DNA of 64,000 bases. Origin: Luteolibacter arcticus. GTDB taxonomy: Bacteria; Verrucomicrobiota; Verrucomicrobiia; Verrucomicrobiales; Akkermansiaceae. The stretch spans positions 124,001-188,000 of the forward strand of contig NZ_JAPDDT010000010.1 of NCBI RefSeq assembly GCF_025950235.1. Direction: 5' to 3'. The translations under genes were made by a program, and so were the position numbers. The notes beneath the pieces were generated by a model. That model made no database searches. It was not told where the DNA came from and saw nothing but the letters and a program-made list of their open reading frames with translations. Shown piece by piece: positions 18,430-27,122 of this stretch. Numbering within the stretch: the first letter of the stretch is position 1; every line of letters begins with the position of its first letter.

Positions 18430-20067
18430 TTAGGGACGGGCGGAGAGGTCGGCGCGTTGGTAGAAGACGGAAACGGCAGGCGTCTCGTCGCGGCAGAGGT
18501 TCTTCCGAAGCCGGATGGCCGATGGCGGATCCGTATTGAGGAGATTCTCGCGGGTGAGGTTCCCGTGAATCTCCGCCCGATAGGCGGTGGGCAGATCGAC
18601 GCGCCAGGTCAGCGTGCGAATGAAGAGCGGCGTGCGTGGCAACTCGAGCGCGAGCGTGCCGGAGACGGCATCGAGCGCCTCGCCGCTGGCCGTGAAGGAC
18701 AGCTGGACCTGCGTGGTTTCCTTGCCCGGCGGCGGCAGCGGGATCTCGATCCGCCCCTCGCCGCGATCCACCGGACGCGTATCTTGACCGGCGACCGCAC
18801 AACTCAGCAGCGAGTATCCTTTCGGGCTATCGAAGGCGACGCGCAGCGGCTGGCGGTGATCAATCTTGAGCAGGCCCTCGGCCAGCAATGAGCCGTCGCT
18901 TTCCTGGCGCAGCGACCACGTGGCTTCCAGAATCACGGCATCGGCCGTGGCCACCAGCGGCAGTTCACGGGCTCCGAGCTCGGCGGTCGTGGCGGCACTT
19001 TCCAGCGTGAGATACGTCGTTCCACCCAGCGCCTCCCGGAGCTTCGCGGGAAGTGCCGCGGGATCAAAGGGGCCGGCCAAGCCGTTGCCTTCAAAGGCAC
19101 GGCGCGGATTTGCCGCGATCAGGAAGCGCGCACGCGCCGAGGCCTCCTCCGGACCTCGCGGCGCGGCGAGCTGCCACGAGGCATCGAGTGGCCGCAGCGG
19201 GCGGCGATAGCTGATGACCAGCTCACGCTCTAACATGTCACGGGACTTCCACTCCAGCAGTAGACGGTTGTTCCCCTCGGCATCGCGGGTCACGCGGAAA
19301 TGAGCGAGGTCATCCCCTTCGGCCTTGAGATCGCGGGCATCCGCGGGAAGCAACAGCTCGGCGGAAATGCCGGAGCCACCGGTGGCTGATGCGCGCGCGA
19401 GCACGAGATGATCGAGTTCCCCTTCCGCATCGCGCACCAGGACCTGATGCTGCCACGTCCAGCTCGATGGCAGGGGTGGCTTCTCGCTTTCCTCCACTTC
19501 CTCAGTGGTCAGCGAGCGCAAGGTCACGTTCGCGCCGGAAGCGGGCAAGGGCAGCGGCTGGCCGGGAAGCAAGCGATACTCGCGGTCATCGACCCCGACG
19601 GTGAAAGTCGCCCCTTCCGCCTCGAGGATCAGCGACGGACAAGACGGCAGCACCAGCGGCACGTCCGAAGCATCGGCAATGAAGCGCGCGCTGAACGCAG
19701 CGTTCCCGAAATGGGATGCGGCGTGGCAGATCTGTCCGCCTTGGACGACCAAGGTAAGTTCGGCGGGCTCGCTGCGTTCCAGGCCGACCGGTCCTCCGAT
19801 AAGCGGGACCAACGACATGCCATCCGAAAAACGCGTCACCCGGAACGACGCATCGATCGCGACGCGATCACCGGCAGGACTCACCTTCAAGCGCGCCGCA
19901 GCCAGGGCAGGCAGCATCGCGGGAGGCGTGGGTGAAGGGGCCGCCTGCCGCGCCTCTAACAAGCGCAGGAGTTCGGCATAGGGCAGCCGGACCTCCGCGT
20001 TATCGAGCGGCTCGGCGGAAACGACAAGGGGCGCGACCAGGCAGGCGGCGATGAGCAGGTGCTTCAT
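18430..20067 (-). CDS. secreted protein of unknown function, partner of the CreD-like gene
   Basis: This 545-residue exported protein has a signal peptide (MKHLLIAACLVAPLVVSAEP). The mature protein begins with an acidic/Leu-rich segment (VRLPYAELLRLLEARQA), a Pro-rich linker, then several beta-rich stretches ending in ETPAVSVFYQRADLSA. No enzyme motif was recognised. It is the first gene of a two-gene unit with the CreD-like membrane protein. The similar beta-rich periplasmic architecture of that partner suggests they act together at the inner membrane, which is an inference from layout only. Confidence 0.72.
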   Translation of the reverse strand: MKHLLIAACLVAPLVVSAEPLDNAEVRLPYAELLRLLEARQAAPSPTPPAMLPALAAARLKVSPAGDRVAIDASFRVTRFSDGMSLVPLIGGPVGLERSEPAELTLVVQGGQICHAASHFGNAAFSARFIADASDVPLVLPSCPSLILEAEGATFTVGVDDREYRLLPGQPLPLPASGANVTLRSLTTEEVEESEKPPLPSSWTWQHQVLVRDAEGELDHLVLARASATGGSGISAELLLPADARDLKAEGDDLAHFRVTRDAEGNNRLLLEWKSRDMLERELVISYRRPLRPLDASWQLAAPRGPEEASARARFLIAANPRRAFEGNGLAGPFDPAALPAKLREALGGTTYLTLESAATTAELGARELPLVATADAVILEATWSLRQESDGSLLAEGLLKIDHRQPLRVAFDSPKGYSLLSCAVAGQDTRPVDRGEGRIEIPLPPPGKETTQVQLSFTASGEALDAVSGTLALELPRTPLFIRTLTWRVDLPTAYRAEIHGNLTRENLLNTDPPSAIRLRKNLCRDETPAVSVFYQRADLSARP

Positions 20068-20163
20068 GCCATCACGCTGGAGCGCCGCGATGAAGCACTG
20101 TCGAAGCGCCGGTGAAATGCCGGTGTTGCAAAGATGAAGAAACCGCGAAAGCGGCTACTCAGC

Positions 20164-23100
20164 TCAGTTCACCACCTCGTAGACCACCCGGAGAAAGCGC
20201 GGTATCTCGCTCCTCGGAACCTCATAGCCACCCGGAATCTCCGTCACGCCATCCTGGGTCCACGTTTCAAGATCGGTGGAGGTTTCCACGAAACGCGACA
20301 TTCCAAGCGGCGCAGGAGGAATCAGCAGTTGCATCGTCCCCGGCGTCACCACCGGCTGGAGCAGGGGCAGGGAAGTCGGATCATTCGGATTCGCGCCGAA
20401 CGTGTATTCACCGGCATTGTCCCATCCGTCTCCATCAAGGTCAGCGGAAGCTGCGGCCAAGGGGTCCTGCGGATCAACGAAGGTCTCGATCCACGCGGTG
20501 TAGGCGGAGACGATCACCAGGGTGCCGCTCGCACTACCGATGTAGCCGGGCCGGGTCACGGTAACAACGACTGCATAGCTGCCGGCGTTGACCGGCAAGG
20601 TCGTCGAACCGTTATAGGTAACCGAAAACTCGACTCCGCCAGGTTGGATAACAACAGTGGCGGATTTCGCGGTGCCGTCATAGTAGGCAAGCAGCCCGGA
20701 CAATTGGAGGATCGCCGTTTCGACAACAGCATCGGCGATCTCGATCGCTACGGAGGATGGCTCCATCGCGACGAAATTCAGATCGGCAGGCGGCAGGGAC
20801 AGCACCAGCGACTCCGGGCCTTCCACAAGGGAGTCGAGCACCGCACCCACCTCGGCCGTGACGCTAGTCTCCCCCGCAGGCAAGGTGAGCGAGATCGGAC
20901 CACCGACATCACCGGAACTCGCAGCGCCGGAGACCTCCAGCGTGACGGTCTCATCTTGCACGAGCGGCAGAGGCGTCGAGAGGACAAGCATGACGGTCGA
21001 TGACGGCGAGGCCTCCGACAGCGACTCTCCGGATGCTGTTAGAGAAAGATGCGGACGGAAAGGATCCGAGACCGCGAGCGACCAGAACTTCACGTCATCG
21101 ACATTCCAGCCGGTCACGATGGTGCTGCTGTTGTGCACGAGTCGCCAGCGGAAGACGATGCTTTCGCCGGCCCAAGCCGCGGGCAGCTTGACGCGGGTGG
21201 TGATGAAGCTGGCGGCGCTGCCGGTCCACGCCTCGCGCCCGCGGATCGCCGAGCTAGAGTTTGAGACGATGCTGCCGCTGTAGTCGCCGGCCTGGACCGT
21301 GGCGTCGGAGTTGAGCAAGTCGAAAAAGGCACCGCCATTGCGCGAGGCCTCCACAACGCCCCCGTCCCGCGACAACTCCAACAGATACCGGTGGGAAAAT
21401 TCCAGCAGGCCCCCACCCGGGCCGACCGTCACGGAGGGAGCCATCAGGAGCGCCTCACCGTTGCTTGTAACCGAGGGTGAGAACATCGAGTTGGGAGCGC
21501 TGTTAGAGCGATTGGATGAAACAACCCAGGGACTGCCGGCTCCGGAAACCGATTGGGTCCAGCCAGCCGGCAGACTGGATGAAGCATCGAAATGCTCCTC
21601 GAGTGCCCCCCCGGAGATCCCTGCCCCCAAGGTCACCGACAGCGGCAATACCGCCGAGTAGCCGGTGGCATTCACGGTGAGCTGCAGATTGATCACCTGC
21701 CCTGCGACACCCGCCAGCGCGACGGTGAAGAGACCTTCACCCGACTCGCCCGGAGCCAGCGTGCCGAAACTCGCCGTCGCGTCGAAAACCGTCGAGTCCG
21801 CCGGCGCGGAAAGCGTGGCAGTGAGAGCCGATGCCGCCAGATCGCCGCCATTGGTGAGCGTGATGCCGAGCCGGAGGGTTTCGCCCGGATCGGGCACCCC
21901 GTTCGCGCCGCTGTTTGACTCGGCATCGAGGCGGAGGGAAGTGACGGTCATCTCCGGCGTCGGCGGGGCCACCTCCAGCAGGACTTCCATCCGGTAGAGT
22001 TGTGCGCGGTCATTGGAGCCGCCGCGGACCCGGATGAGATGGGTGCCGTTCGTCGCAAAGCGGAAGTTGGTGATCTGCTCGGTCAATCCCGCTCCCTGCA
22101 CTGGAGCGGACGCCAGCACCGTGGTGCCATTGGCCGCCAACAGATCGAGGATGAGGTCCTGCTGGGTGGTCGGATCAAATGCGGTGCCGGCGGTGCACGT
22201 GCCGTCGGAGTTCTGGGCCCCGTCCAGATACGTGTCGGTCACCGGATCCGCAGGGAGAATCGGATCTGAGGGAATGATCCGGACGGTCACCTGCTGGGTG
22301 TCCGTGGCGGGAAAGGAGTAGAAGTCGGTGTCACCGTTGTCGTCGATGCTCAGCCATTGCCATGACGCTTGCGTCCCGCCGGTCAGCGCGAGCGGCGTGG
22401 CGTTGGCAGTGGTATCGTTGTTACGGACGCCATCGTGAACCTCCAGCGGGTCGCCATACCTCCGCTGGGTGGAGTAGATGTCGTCGAACTGACAGCCGCG
22501 GAAGCCGAGGTTGATGAAGGGCTCCATCAGCTTCGTCTGGTTGACCGGGCAGACGTGGGCGAGACCGAGCGAGTGCCCGATCTCGTGCTCCATGATGTTT
22601 CGCAGCCGGATCGAGTTGTTGCTGATGGTGGCGATGTAGTTGTCGTTGGTATCGATCACCACGTCGCCGTTGTCCGGGTAGTAGGCGTAGGCGAGCGTGT
22701 TGCTGTTGCCATCGATCGCGTGTCCGCTGATGCGGATGTCGCCACGGATGCCGGCACTGCCCCAATCCGAGCTTGAGGAAGAACCATCGATGGTCACGCC
22801 GTCATCGTTCGGCTCGTAAATGAAGCGCAAGCCGGAGATCGCGGCCAGATTGTCGAAAACCGCTTGGAACACCGGGAACCATGGCTGGGTGGCGGGATCG
22901 CCCGCGGCGCTGCCGCCATAGATGGCCGCCATCCGCGCGCGCAGGTTGCTGGGATCGGACGTGTCGCCCGAATCGCTCGCGGTGATCGGCGTGCCATCGG
23001 GGACGATGCTCCAGGTCAAGGTCACCGGCAGGCCTTGGGCGCTCTGACTGGTGCCGTCGGTGGCGGTGCGAGACCAGCGCCGGGTCCCCTGCAGCGCCTG

Positions 23101-23604
23101 AACCCCGAAACTGCTGGCCGCCGCGATCTTCTGCTCCGCCATCAGATAGGCTTGGACGATTTCCGGCGGCGTGTCTTGCGACCAGCACTGGACCCGCGGC
23201 GTAGCGGAGGTGGCAAGCTGGCCAGCGTAGCGGGCGAGGCGGTCGCCCTCCGCCCGCGACAATCCGGGGAGCGCGTCGATGGCCACCAGCACCTCATCGA
23301 GCGCCGCTTGCTTGCGGGCGTCCAGCTCCGCGGGTGAAAGGTCCAAGGCGGACTGCGGCGCGGCCAAGGCCTCCCGAAGCGACTGCCACGGACGCGGCGT
23401 GAGGCCACCGGGCGTGGGCGACGATGCCTCGTTCGTAAGTTCAGAGTCGGGAGCAATCCCGCCGGAAGAGGCCCCCGCCCGGATCCCCGATTTGGTTGCG
23501 CCCATCTCCACCCTCTCCCGTGATCCCGGCTGACGCACCACTGCCACGAAGACCCCGGCCAGCAAGGCCAGCAGGAGCGCCAAAGGCATTCGGGATCGCT
23601 TCAC
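20164..23604 (-). CDS. secreted matrixin-type zinc metalloprotease with C-terminal adhesion-like modules
   Basis: This protein of about 1146 residues has an N-terminal hydrophobic export signal after KRSRMP. The catalytic region (about 200-400) carries HEIGHSLGLAH at about 340-350, the HExxHxxGxxH zinc motif of matrixins and other metzincins. A pre-peptidase-like beta domain and CARDB-like and concanavalin-like beta domains follow. An MBG/YDG-type module near 1000-1060 contains YYDGTAKSATVVI and VTYNGSTTLPVNAGSYAV. The C-terminal part is a DGDGWDNAGEYTFGANP tail typical of large verrucomicrobial exported proteins. GTG 23604 gives the best signal sequence; ATG 23589 is the alternative. Confidence 0.85.
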   Translation of the reverse strand: MKRSRMPLALLLALLAGVFVAVVRQPGSRERVEMGATKSGIRAGASSGGIAPDSELTNEASSPTPGGLTPRPWQSLREALAAPQSALDLSPAELDARKQAALDEVLVAIDALPGLSRAEGDRLARYAGQLATSATPRVQCWSQDTPPEIVQAYLMAEQKIAAASSFGVQALQGTRRWSRTATDGTSQSAQGLPVTLTWSIVPDGTPITASDSGDTSDPSNLRARMAAIYGGSAAGDPATQPWFPVFQAVFDNLAAISGLRFIYEPNDDGVTIDGSSSSSDWGSAGIRGDIRISGHAIDGNSNTLAYAYYPDNGDVVIDTNDNYIATISNNSIRLRNIMEHEIGHSLGLAHVCPVNQTKLMEPFINLGFRGCQFDDIYSTQRRYGDPLEVHDGVRNNDTTANATPLALTGGTQASWQWLSIDDNGDTDFYSFPATDTQQVTVRIIPSDPILPADPVTDTYLDGAQNSDGTCTAGTAFDPTTQQDLILDLLAANGTTVLASAPVQGAGLTEQITNFRFATNGTHLIRVRGGSNDRAQLYRMEVLLEVAPPTPEMTVTSLRLDAESNSGANGVPDPGETLRLGITLTNGGDLAASALTATLSAPADSTVFDATASFGTLAPGESGEGLFTVALAGVAGQVINLQLTVNATGYSAVLPLSVTLGAGISGGALEEHFDASSSLPAGWTQSVSGAGSPWVVSSNRSNSAPNSMFSPSVTSNGEALLMAPSVTVGPGGGLLEFSHRYLLELSRDGGVVEASRNGGAFFDLLNSDATVQAGDYSGSIVSNSSSAIRGREAWTGSAASFITTRVKLPAAWAGESIVFRWRLVHNSSTIVTGWNVDDVKFWSLAVSDPFRPHLSLTASGESLSEASPSSTVMLVLSTPLPLVQDETVTLEVSGAASSGDVGGPISLTLPAGETSVTAEVGAVLDSLVEGPESLVLSLPPADLNFVAMEPSSVAIEIADAVVETAILQLSGLLAYYDGTAKSATVVIQPGGVEFSVTYNGSTTLPVNAGSYAVVVTVTRPGYIGSASGTLVIVSAYTAWIETFVDPQDPLAAASADLDGDGWDNAGEYTFGANPNDPTSLPLLQPVVTPGTMQLLIPPAPLGMSRFVETSTDLETWTQDGVTEIPGGYEVPRSEIPRFLRVVYEVVN

Positions 23605-23772
23605 TATCCACTGAATGTGAACAAATGAAGAAGCTGTCACAAGCGGGGACTTGCCGCGTAGAAACAAAAATGCAGGGGAGATTTCCTCCCCTCCCGGCGG
23701 ATAGTGCCCGCCTCGCTGCCTCCCCTACCCCTCTTCGGTTGAAGTCAGCCGCCGCCCCCTCATAGTCACCGG

Positions 23773-24144
23773 ATGAAAGCCGCGCGCGACTACTCGCCGA
23801 AAATCGACCCCCTGCGCGACCACTGCCCCGTCCGCGCTGCCATCGATGTCCTCAGCGGCCGCTGGAAACCCTCGATCCTTTGGGAGCTGAAAGCAGAGGC
23901 CCGCCGCTACTCGGACCTCCAAGGCGCCCTTCCCGGCATCAGTGCCCAAGCGCTCACCCTCCAGCTCCGTCAGCTCGAGTCGGACGGCATCGTGCTCCGC
24001 ACCGTCTACGCCGAGATTCCTGCCCGCGTGGAATACTCCCTCACCGACCACGGCCGCTCCCTTTCGCAGGTCATGGACGAGCTCGAACGCTGGGGAGCCC
24101 GCCACCTCGAGCGCGAGGGCAAGCAGGCCTGCATCTGCCGTTAG
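23773..24144 (+). CDS. HxlR-family winged-helix regulator
   Basis: This 123-residue protein matches HxlR/YodB/HypR regulators: CPVRAAIDVLSGRWKPSIL leads into the winged helix, followed by ISAQALTLQLRQLESDGIV and PARVEYSLTDHGRSL. Cysteines C19 (in DHCPVR) and two at the C-terminus (QACICR) are visible; in YodB-type proteins an N-terminal Cys senses electrophiles or quinones. The next gene is an azoreductase, the classical target of this family. A palindromic operator candidate lies between them. Confidence 0.93.
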   Translation: MKAARDYSPKIDPLRDHCPVRAAIDVLSGRWKPSILWELKAEARRYSDLQGALPGISAQALTLQLRQLESDGIVLRTVYAEIPARVEYSLTDHGRSLSQVMDELERWGARHLEREGKQACICR

Positions 24145-24164
24145 GGCTCACGGCTTCGCCGGCC

Positions 24165-24191
24165 ACTCACAAACTTGTGAGTAGGTCACAA
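24165..24191 (+). promoter_or_regulatory. candidate HxlR operator (three half-sites) upstream of azoR
   Basis: The sequence holds ACTCACAAACTTGTGAGT (24165-24182), an inverted repeat with 8-bp arms and a 2-bp centre. It then continues to TCACAA at 24186-24191. The half-sites TCACAA, TTGTGA and TCACAA alternate with 2- and 5-bp spacers. It lies between an HxlR regulator and an azoreductase, 47 bp before the azoR start. Binding is inferred from position and symmetry. Confidence 0.6.
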
Positions 24192-24238
24192 TCTTGGGAC
24201 GAAGCAGCGCCACCGGTCTCGCGTCATCATGCGCTCGC

Positions 24239-24871
24239 ATGAAAACGCTACTCGTCATCGACTCCAGTGCCCGCTCCCACCGCTCCACCACCCGCGCCCT
24301 GACCAGCCGCTTCGCCGACGCCTGGAAATCCCGCTTTGGGGAAAGCTCCGTCATTCATCGCGATCTCGGTGCGAATCCACCACGCCCTGTCGATGATGCA
24401 TGGATCGCCGCCGCCTTCGCCAAGGACGTCAAAGGAACACCCGCCGCCCTCGCGGAGAGCGAAACCTTCATCGACGAGATCCTAAGCGCCGATGTGATCG
24501 TGATCGGCGCACCGATGTACAACTTCGGCATGCCCGCTTCGCTCAAGGCTTACCTCGATCAGATCGTCCGGGTCGGCCGCACCTTCGACTTCGGCGAGTC
24601 GCACGAGAATCCCTACCTCCCCCTCATCCCGTCCAAGCCCGTCGTCGCCATCACCTCGAAGGGCTCCGGCGACTACGAACCCGGCGGCCCCATGGAGTCG
24701 CTGAACTTCCTCGAACCCCACCTCGCCACCGTCCTCGGCTTCATCGGCCTGGGCGATATCAGCTACGCAAAGGTCGCCCGCGAGGAATACAAGGACGAGG
24801 AATGGAAGCGCATGGTCGCCGAGGCGGAAGTCACCGTCGACCAACTCGCCACGAAGCTGGCTGCCGATTAA
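24239..24871 (+). CDS. azoR: FMN-dependent NADH:quinone/azo oxidoreductase
   Basis: This 210-residue flavodoxin-like protein reduces quinones and azo compounds by two electrons with NAD(P)H and bound FMN. The N-terminal KTLLVIDSSARSHRS matches the FMN phosphate loop. DVIVIGAPMYNFGMPASLKAY is the family signature, shown here over its core. VVAITSKGSGDYEPGG matches a second cofactor-binding loop. ATG 24239 is preferred over a longer upstream frame because it starts just before the first beta strand. Its neighbour is an HxlR regulator, so induction by electrophiles is likely. Confidence 0.93.
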   Translation: MKTLLVIDSSARSHRSTTRALTSRFADAWKSRFGESSVIHRDLGANPPRPVDDAWIAAAFAKDVKGTPAALAESETFIDEILSADVIVIGAPMYNFGMPASLKAYLDQIVRVGRTFDFGESHENPYLPLIPSKPVVAITSKGSGDYEPGGPMESLNFLEPHLATVLGFIGLGDISYAKVAREEYKDEEWKRMVAEAEVTVDQLATKLAAD

Positions 24872-25021
24872 GGGGCGGTGCGACCCCGGCGTTCGGCTTT
24901 GCCTGTTAGAGCCGCGATGTGGTTTTATCCGGCCATGATCGCGACCGTCCAGTGCATCACCGTCCGCTGGACCAAACTTTCGCGGGGTGCACCGAACTCC
25001 GCAAAGCGCGCGGCGGTTCCG

Positions 25022-25456
25022 ATGTCCTTCGCCCTGCAGCCGGTGAGCCTTCCGAAACAGGGCACACGGAGCGCCGTGCTTCATTGGGTGGGAGCGTATG
25101 AAGAGGATGGATTCGTGCCGCACCAGGGCATTGAGGTGAAAGACCTCACCGGCATCCACGACTTCGACGCCGAGCTGGCGACCCTGAAATTCGAAGCGGA
25201 CGATCTCAGGATTGAATACAAGGGTGGCTTCTGGTGCGCCGGTGCCCCGCAGCGACCACACATCGTTCGCAGTGTCTTCACACTCCGGGCGGGGCAATGG
25301 GGACGCGTCGCTGCCAATGGTCGCTTCAGCCACAACAACGAATGGGCCTACTACCGCAAGGTGCTGAACATCGCATTTTCCGAAACCGTGCCGGCCGCAG
25401 GCATCTTCAACGGCAAGCCGGATGCGGAGTTCCGGGATGAGCATGACCTGTGGTAG
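25022..25456 (+). CDS. hypothetical protein, beta-rich
   Basis: This 144-residue soluble protein has no recognised family. It is rich in beta-type segments and ends with charged residues (AEFRDEHDLW). The start is uncertain: ATG 25022 is preferred because the upstream part from 24917 (with several Met and Arg residues) is unlike a normal N-terminus. A small membrane-protein gene follows 20 bases later, so the two may be a unit. Confidence 0.55.
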   Translation: MSFALQPVSLPKQGTRSAVLHWVGAYEEDGFVPHQGIEVKDLTGIHDFDAELATLKFEADDLRIEYKGGFWCAGAPQRPHIVRSVFTLRAGQWGRVAANGRFSHNNEWAYYRKVLNIAFSETVPAAGIFNGKPDAEFRDEHDLW

Positions 25457-25476
25457 ATGGTCCATCGCCACCATCC

Positions 25477-25941
25477 ATGTCTTCGCAACGTCCTCTTCTC
25501 CGTTCACCGTCATTCTGGCTCGGCATCCCTATCATGCTCTTCCTGGTCTGGAGCTGGTGGGACTCCGCCAAGATGGACCGGGCACGCAGTTGGACAGCGG
25601 GACGTTTCGGTTCCTTCAGGGTCAATCATGCCGATTCGGCCATTTCCTTGACCCGCGCTCCCCACGGTTCGCCATCCGCATTCGTGAATGACCGCTGGAG
25701 CTTCTCTCGAGAGTTCGCCTACACCAAGGAAAGGACTTACGAGCTCGATTCTTCGCTCCGCTGGCCAGCAGTGAAGATCGGCCGGGACGAGCAGGGGCGA
25801 CCTCTGGTAGTGGTTCCTTACTGGGTCTCGATTTCCATCTACCTCTCAGCTTGGGCGTGTCTTCTCGCGTGGTGCCGCAGGAGACACTCCAGGAACCTCT
25901 TCCATACCGGAGTGGATTCCGAAGGCATGGGCGATCGTTAG
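25477..25941 (+). CDS. small membrane protein of unknown function
   Basis: This 154-residue protein has one hydrophobic helix near residues 15-30 (FWLGIPIMLFLVWSWW) and a second near 110-130 (VPYWVSISIYLSAWACLLAW), with an outer loop of about 75 residues between. A basic tail (CRRRHSRN) suggests both ends are cytoplasmic. No motif was recognised. ATG 25477 gives a compact N-terminus; an in-frame start at 25450 is less likely. Confidence 0.58.
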   Translation: MSSQRPLLRSPSFWLGIPIMLFLVWSWWDSAKMDRARSWTAGRFGSFRVNHADSAISLTRAPHGSPSAFVNDRWSFSREFAYTKERTYELDSSLRWPAVKIGRDEQGRPLVVVPYWVSISIYLSAWACLLAWCRRRHSRNLFHTGVDSEGMGDR

Positions 25942-26016
25942 AGCACGAAAAAACCGGGATGTTTCCCTCACGTTCGTGCGTGATTTTGACGGGCCTATCA
26001 GCGCCGAGACCAACCT

Positions 26017-26913
26017 CTACGGTACGTGAAGCCGTCGAATCATAATATTCCGGAACCAGGTCTGCTCGCCGTGATGCTGAAGCGCCAAAGGTGCGTTGGC
26101 CGTTTGTCCGAACCCCGGCAGCAAACCTCCGTCCGAATAAGTAGCAACCGCAGACTGCCAAGCGGCACCGGCCATCTCATACTCCAATACTTTGCCTCCA
26201 TTTAACCAATGTTGGACATTCGTTCCTCGTACGATGAGACGGCAGGAATTCCACTGGCCAGTAGGGACCAGAGTTTTGGGACCAGGCGCAAAGAGCCCAT
26301 AGGCTGCCCCCATCAATCTCTTTCCAGTCAACGCCGAGTGAGCGTCATCCAGAAGCTGATACTCCGGCCCTGTCTGCGTTGAATAATTGGTGGACGTCGG
26401 CTCGGTTAGGCGGAACACGATCCCACTATTGCCATTATTGCTGGTCTTCCACTCCCAGCGAAGTTCAAAGTTTTGGTAGCTGTTAAGCGTGACGAGATCA
26501 TTGTTCGAGATCGCAGCACCTCCCGAAACCGCCACGGACATCAACTCCTTTTCAGGTGTTATGGTCCAAACACTAGCAGGTGGCAGCCCCGCCCGATGAT
26601 AGCCCCGAAAGGCAGCGAGAGACGCACCATCAAACAAAATTTCCCACTCTGCGAGCCGGTAGAAGCACCGGGGTAAATCGGCGGCCTCCGATATCCTCCA
26701 TTCGCCTGCTTCCGCAACGGGATCCGCGATATTCAACCAATTTTCGTTAGCAAATTGGGCCGTAGAATTTTTCTGAAGATAGTGACGCTGCAAACCGGCT
26801 TGAGGCCATGACAACTTCACTTCCCCTCCTGAAACCGATATCGAAAGATCGCTTGCGTTTCCGGGTCTCGAGAAACCTAAAAATAACGACACAGCAGCCA
26901 AGAATCGAATCAT
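26017..26913 (-). CDS. DUF1080 (3-keto-disaccharide hydrolase-like) secreted protein, low GC
   Basis: This 298-residue exported protein begins with a signal peptide (MIRFLAAVSLFLGFSRPGNA) and a short beta domain. The DUF1080 jelly roll (about 90-298) follows: LFDGASLAAFRGY, NFELRWEWKTSNNGNSGIVF, GPEYQLLDD and GQWNSCRLIVRGTNVQHWLN are typical. Relatives hydrolyse 3-keto-glycosides or bind glucans. Base composition and codon use are visibly more AT-rich than the surrounding genes, which suggests recent acquisition. A 200-bp AT-rich stretch lies on its upstream side. Confidence 0.83.
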   Translation of the reverse strand: MIRFLAAVSLFLGFSRPGNASDLSISVSGGEVKLSWPQAGLQRHYLQKNSTAQFANENWLNIADPVAEAGEWRISEAADLPRCFYRLAEWEILFDGASLAAFRGYHRAGLPPASVWTITPEKELMSVAVSGGAAISNNDLVTLNSYQNFELRWEWKTSNNGNSGIVFRLTEPTSTNYSTQTGPEYQLLDDAHSALTGKRLMGAAYGLFAPGPKTLVPTGQWNSCRLIVRGTNVQHWLNGGKVLEYEMAGAAWQSAVATYSDGGLLPGFGQTANAPLALQHHGEQTWFRNIMIRRLHVP

Positions 26914-27069
26914 TCAGAGGGGGAATTGGACTCCTAAATTTATTATTCCCTACCCAACGCACTGTCTACCAGAAATTTGTGATTTTCTCATCTGACCGCC
27001 GGGCAGGCCCCATCGATAACACGATTTTACATAATAGATCATGCGCGCCTTTATTACTTCCACTCCAAG

Positions 27070-27098
27070 AAAAAGCCGGGAGGTTTCCCTCCCGGCTT
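27070..27098 (-). terminator. intrinsic terminator of rpsA
   Basis: An 11-bp stem (AAGCCGGGAGG with CCTCCCGGCTT) and a 4-nt loop are followed on the minus strand by a run of T. It starts 25 bases after the rpsA stop codon. Confidence 0.88.
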
Positions 27099-27122
27099 CT
27101 GGAATCGTTCTGACAGCTAGGA

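Noticed and set aside
22421..22765. Possible frameshift in the metalloprotease gene suggested by an alternative minus-strand frame
   Set aside because: The zinc motif and the surrounding propeptide are intact in one continuous frame; the other frame lacks any motif.
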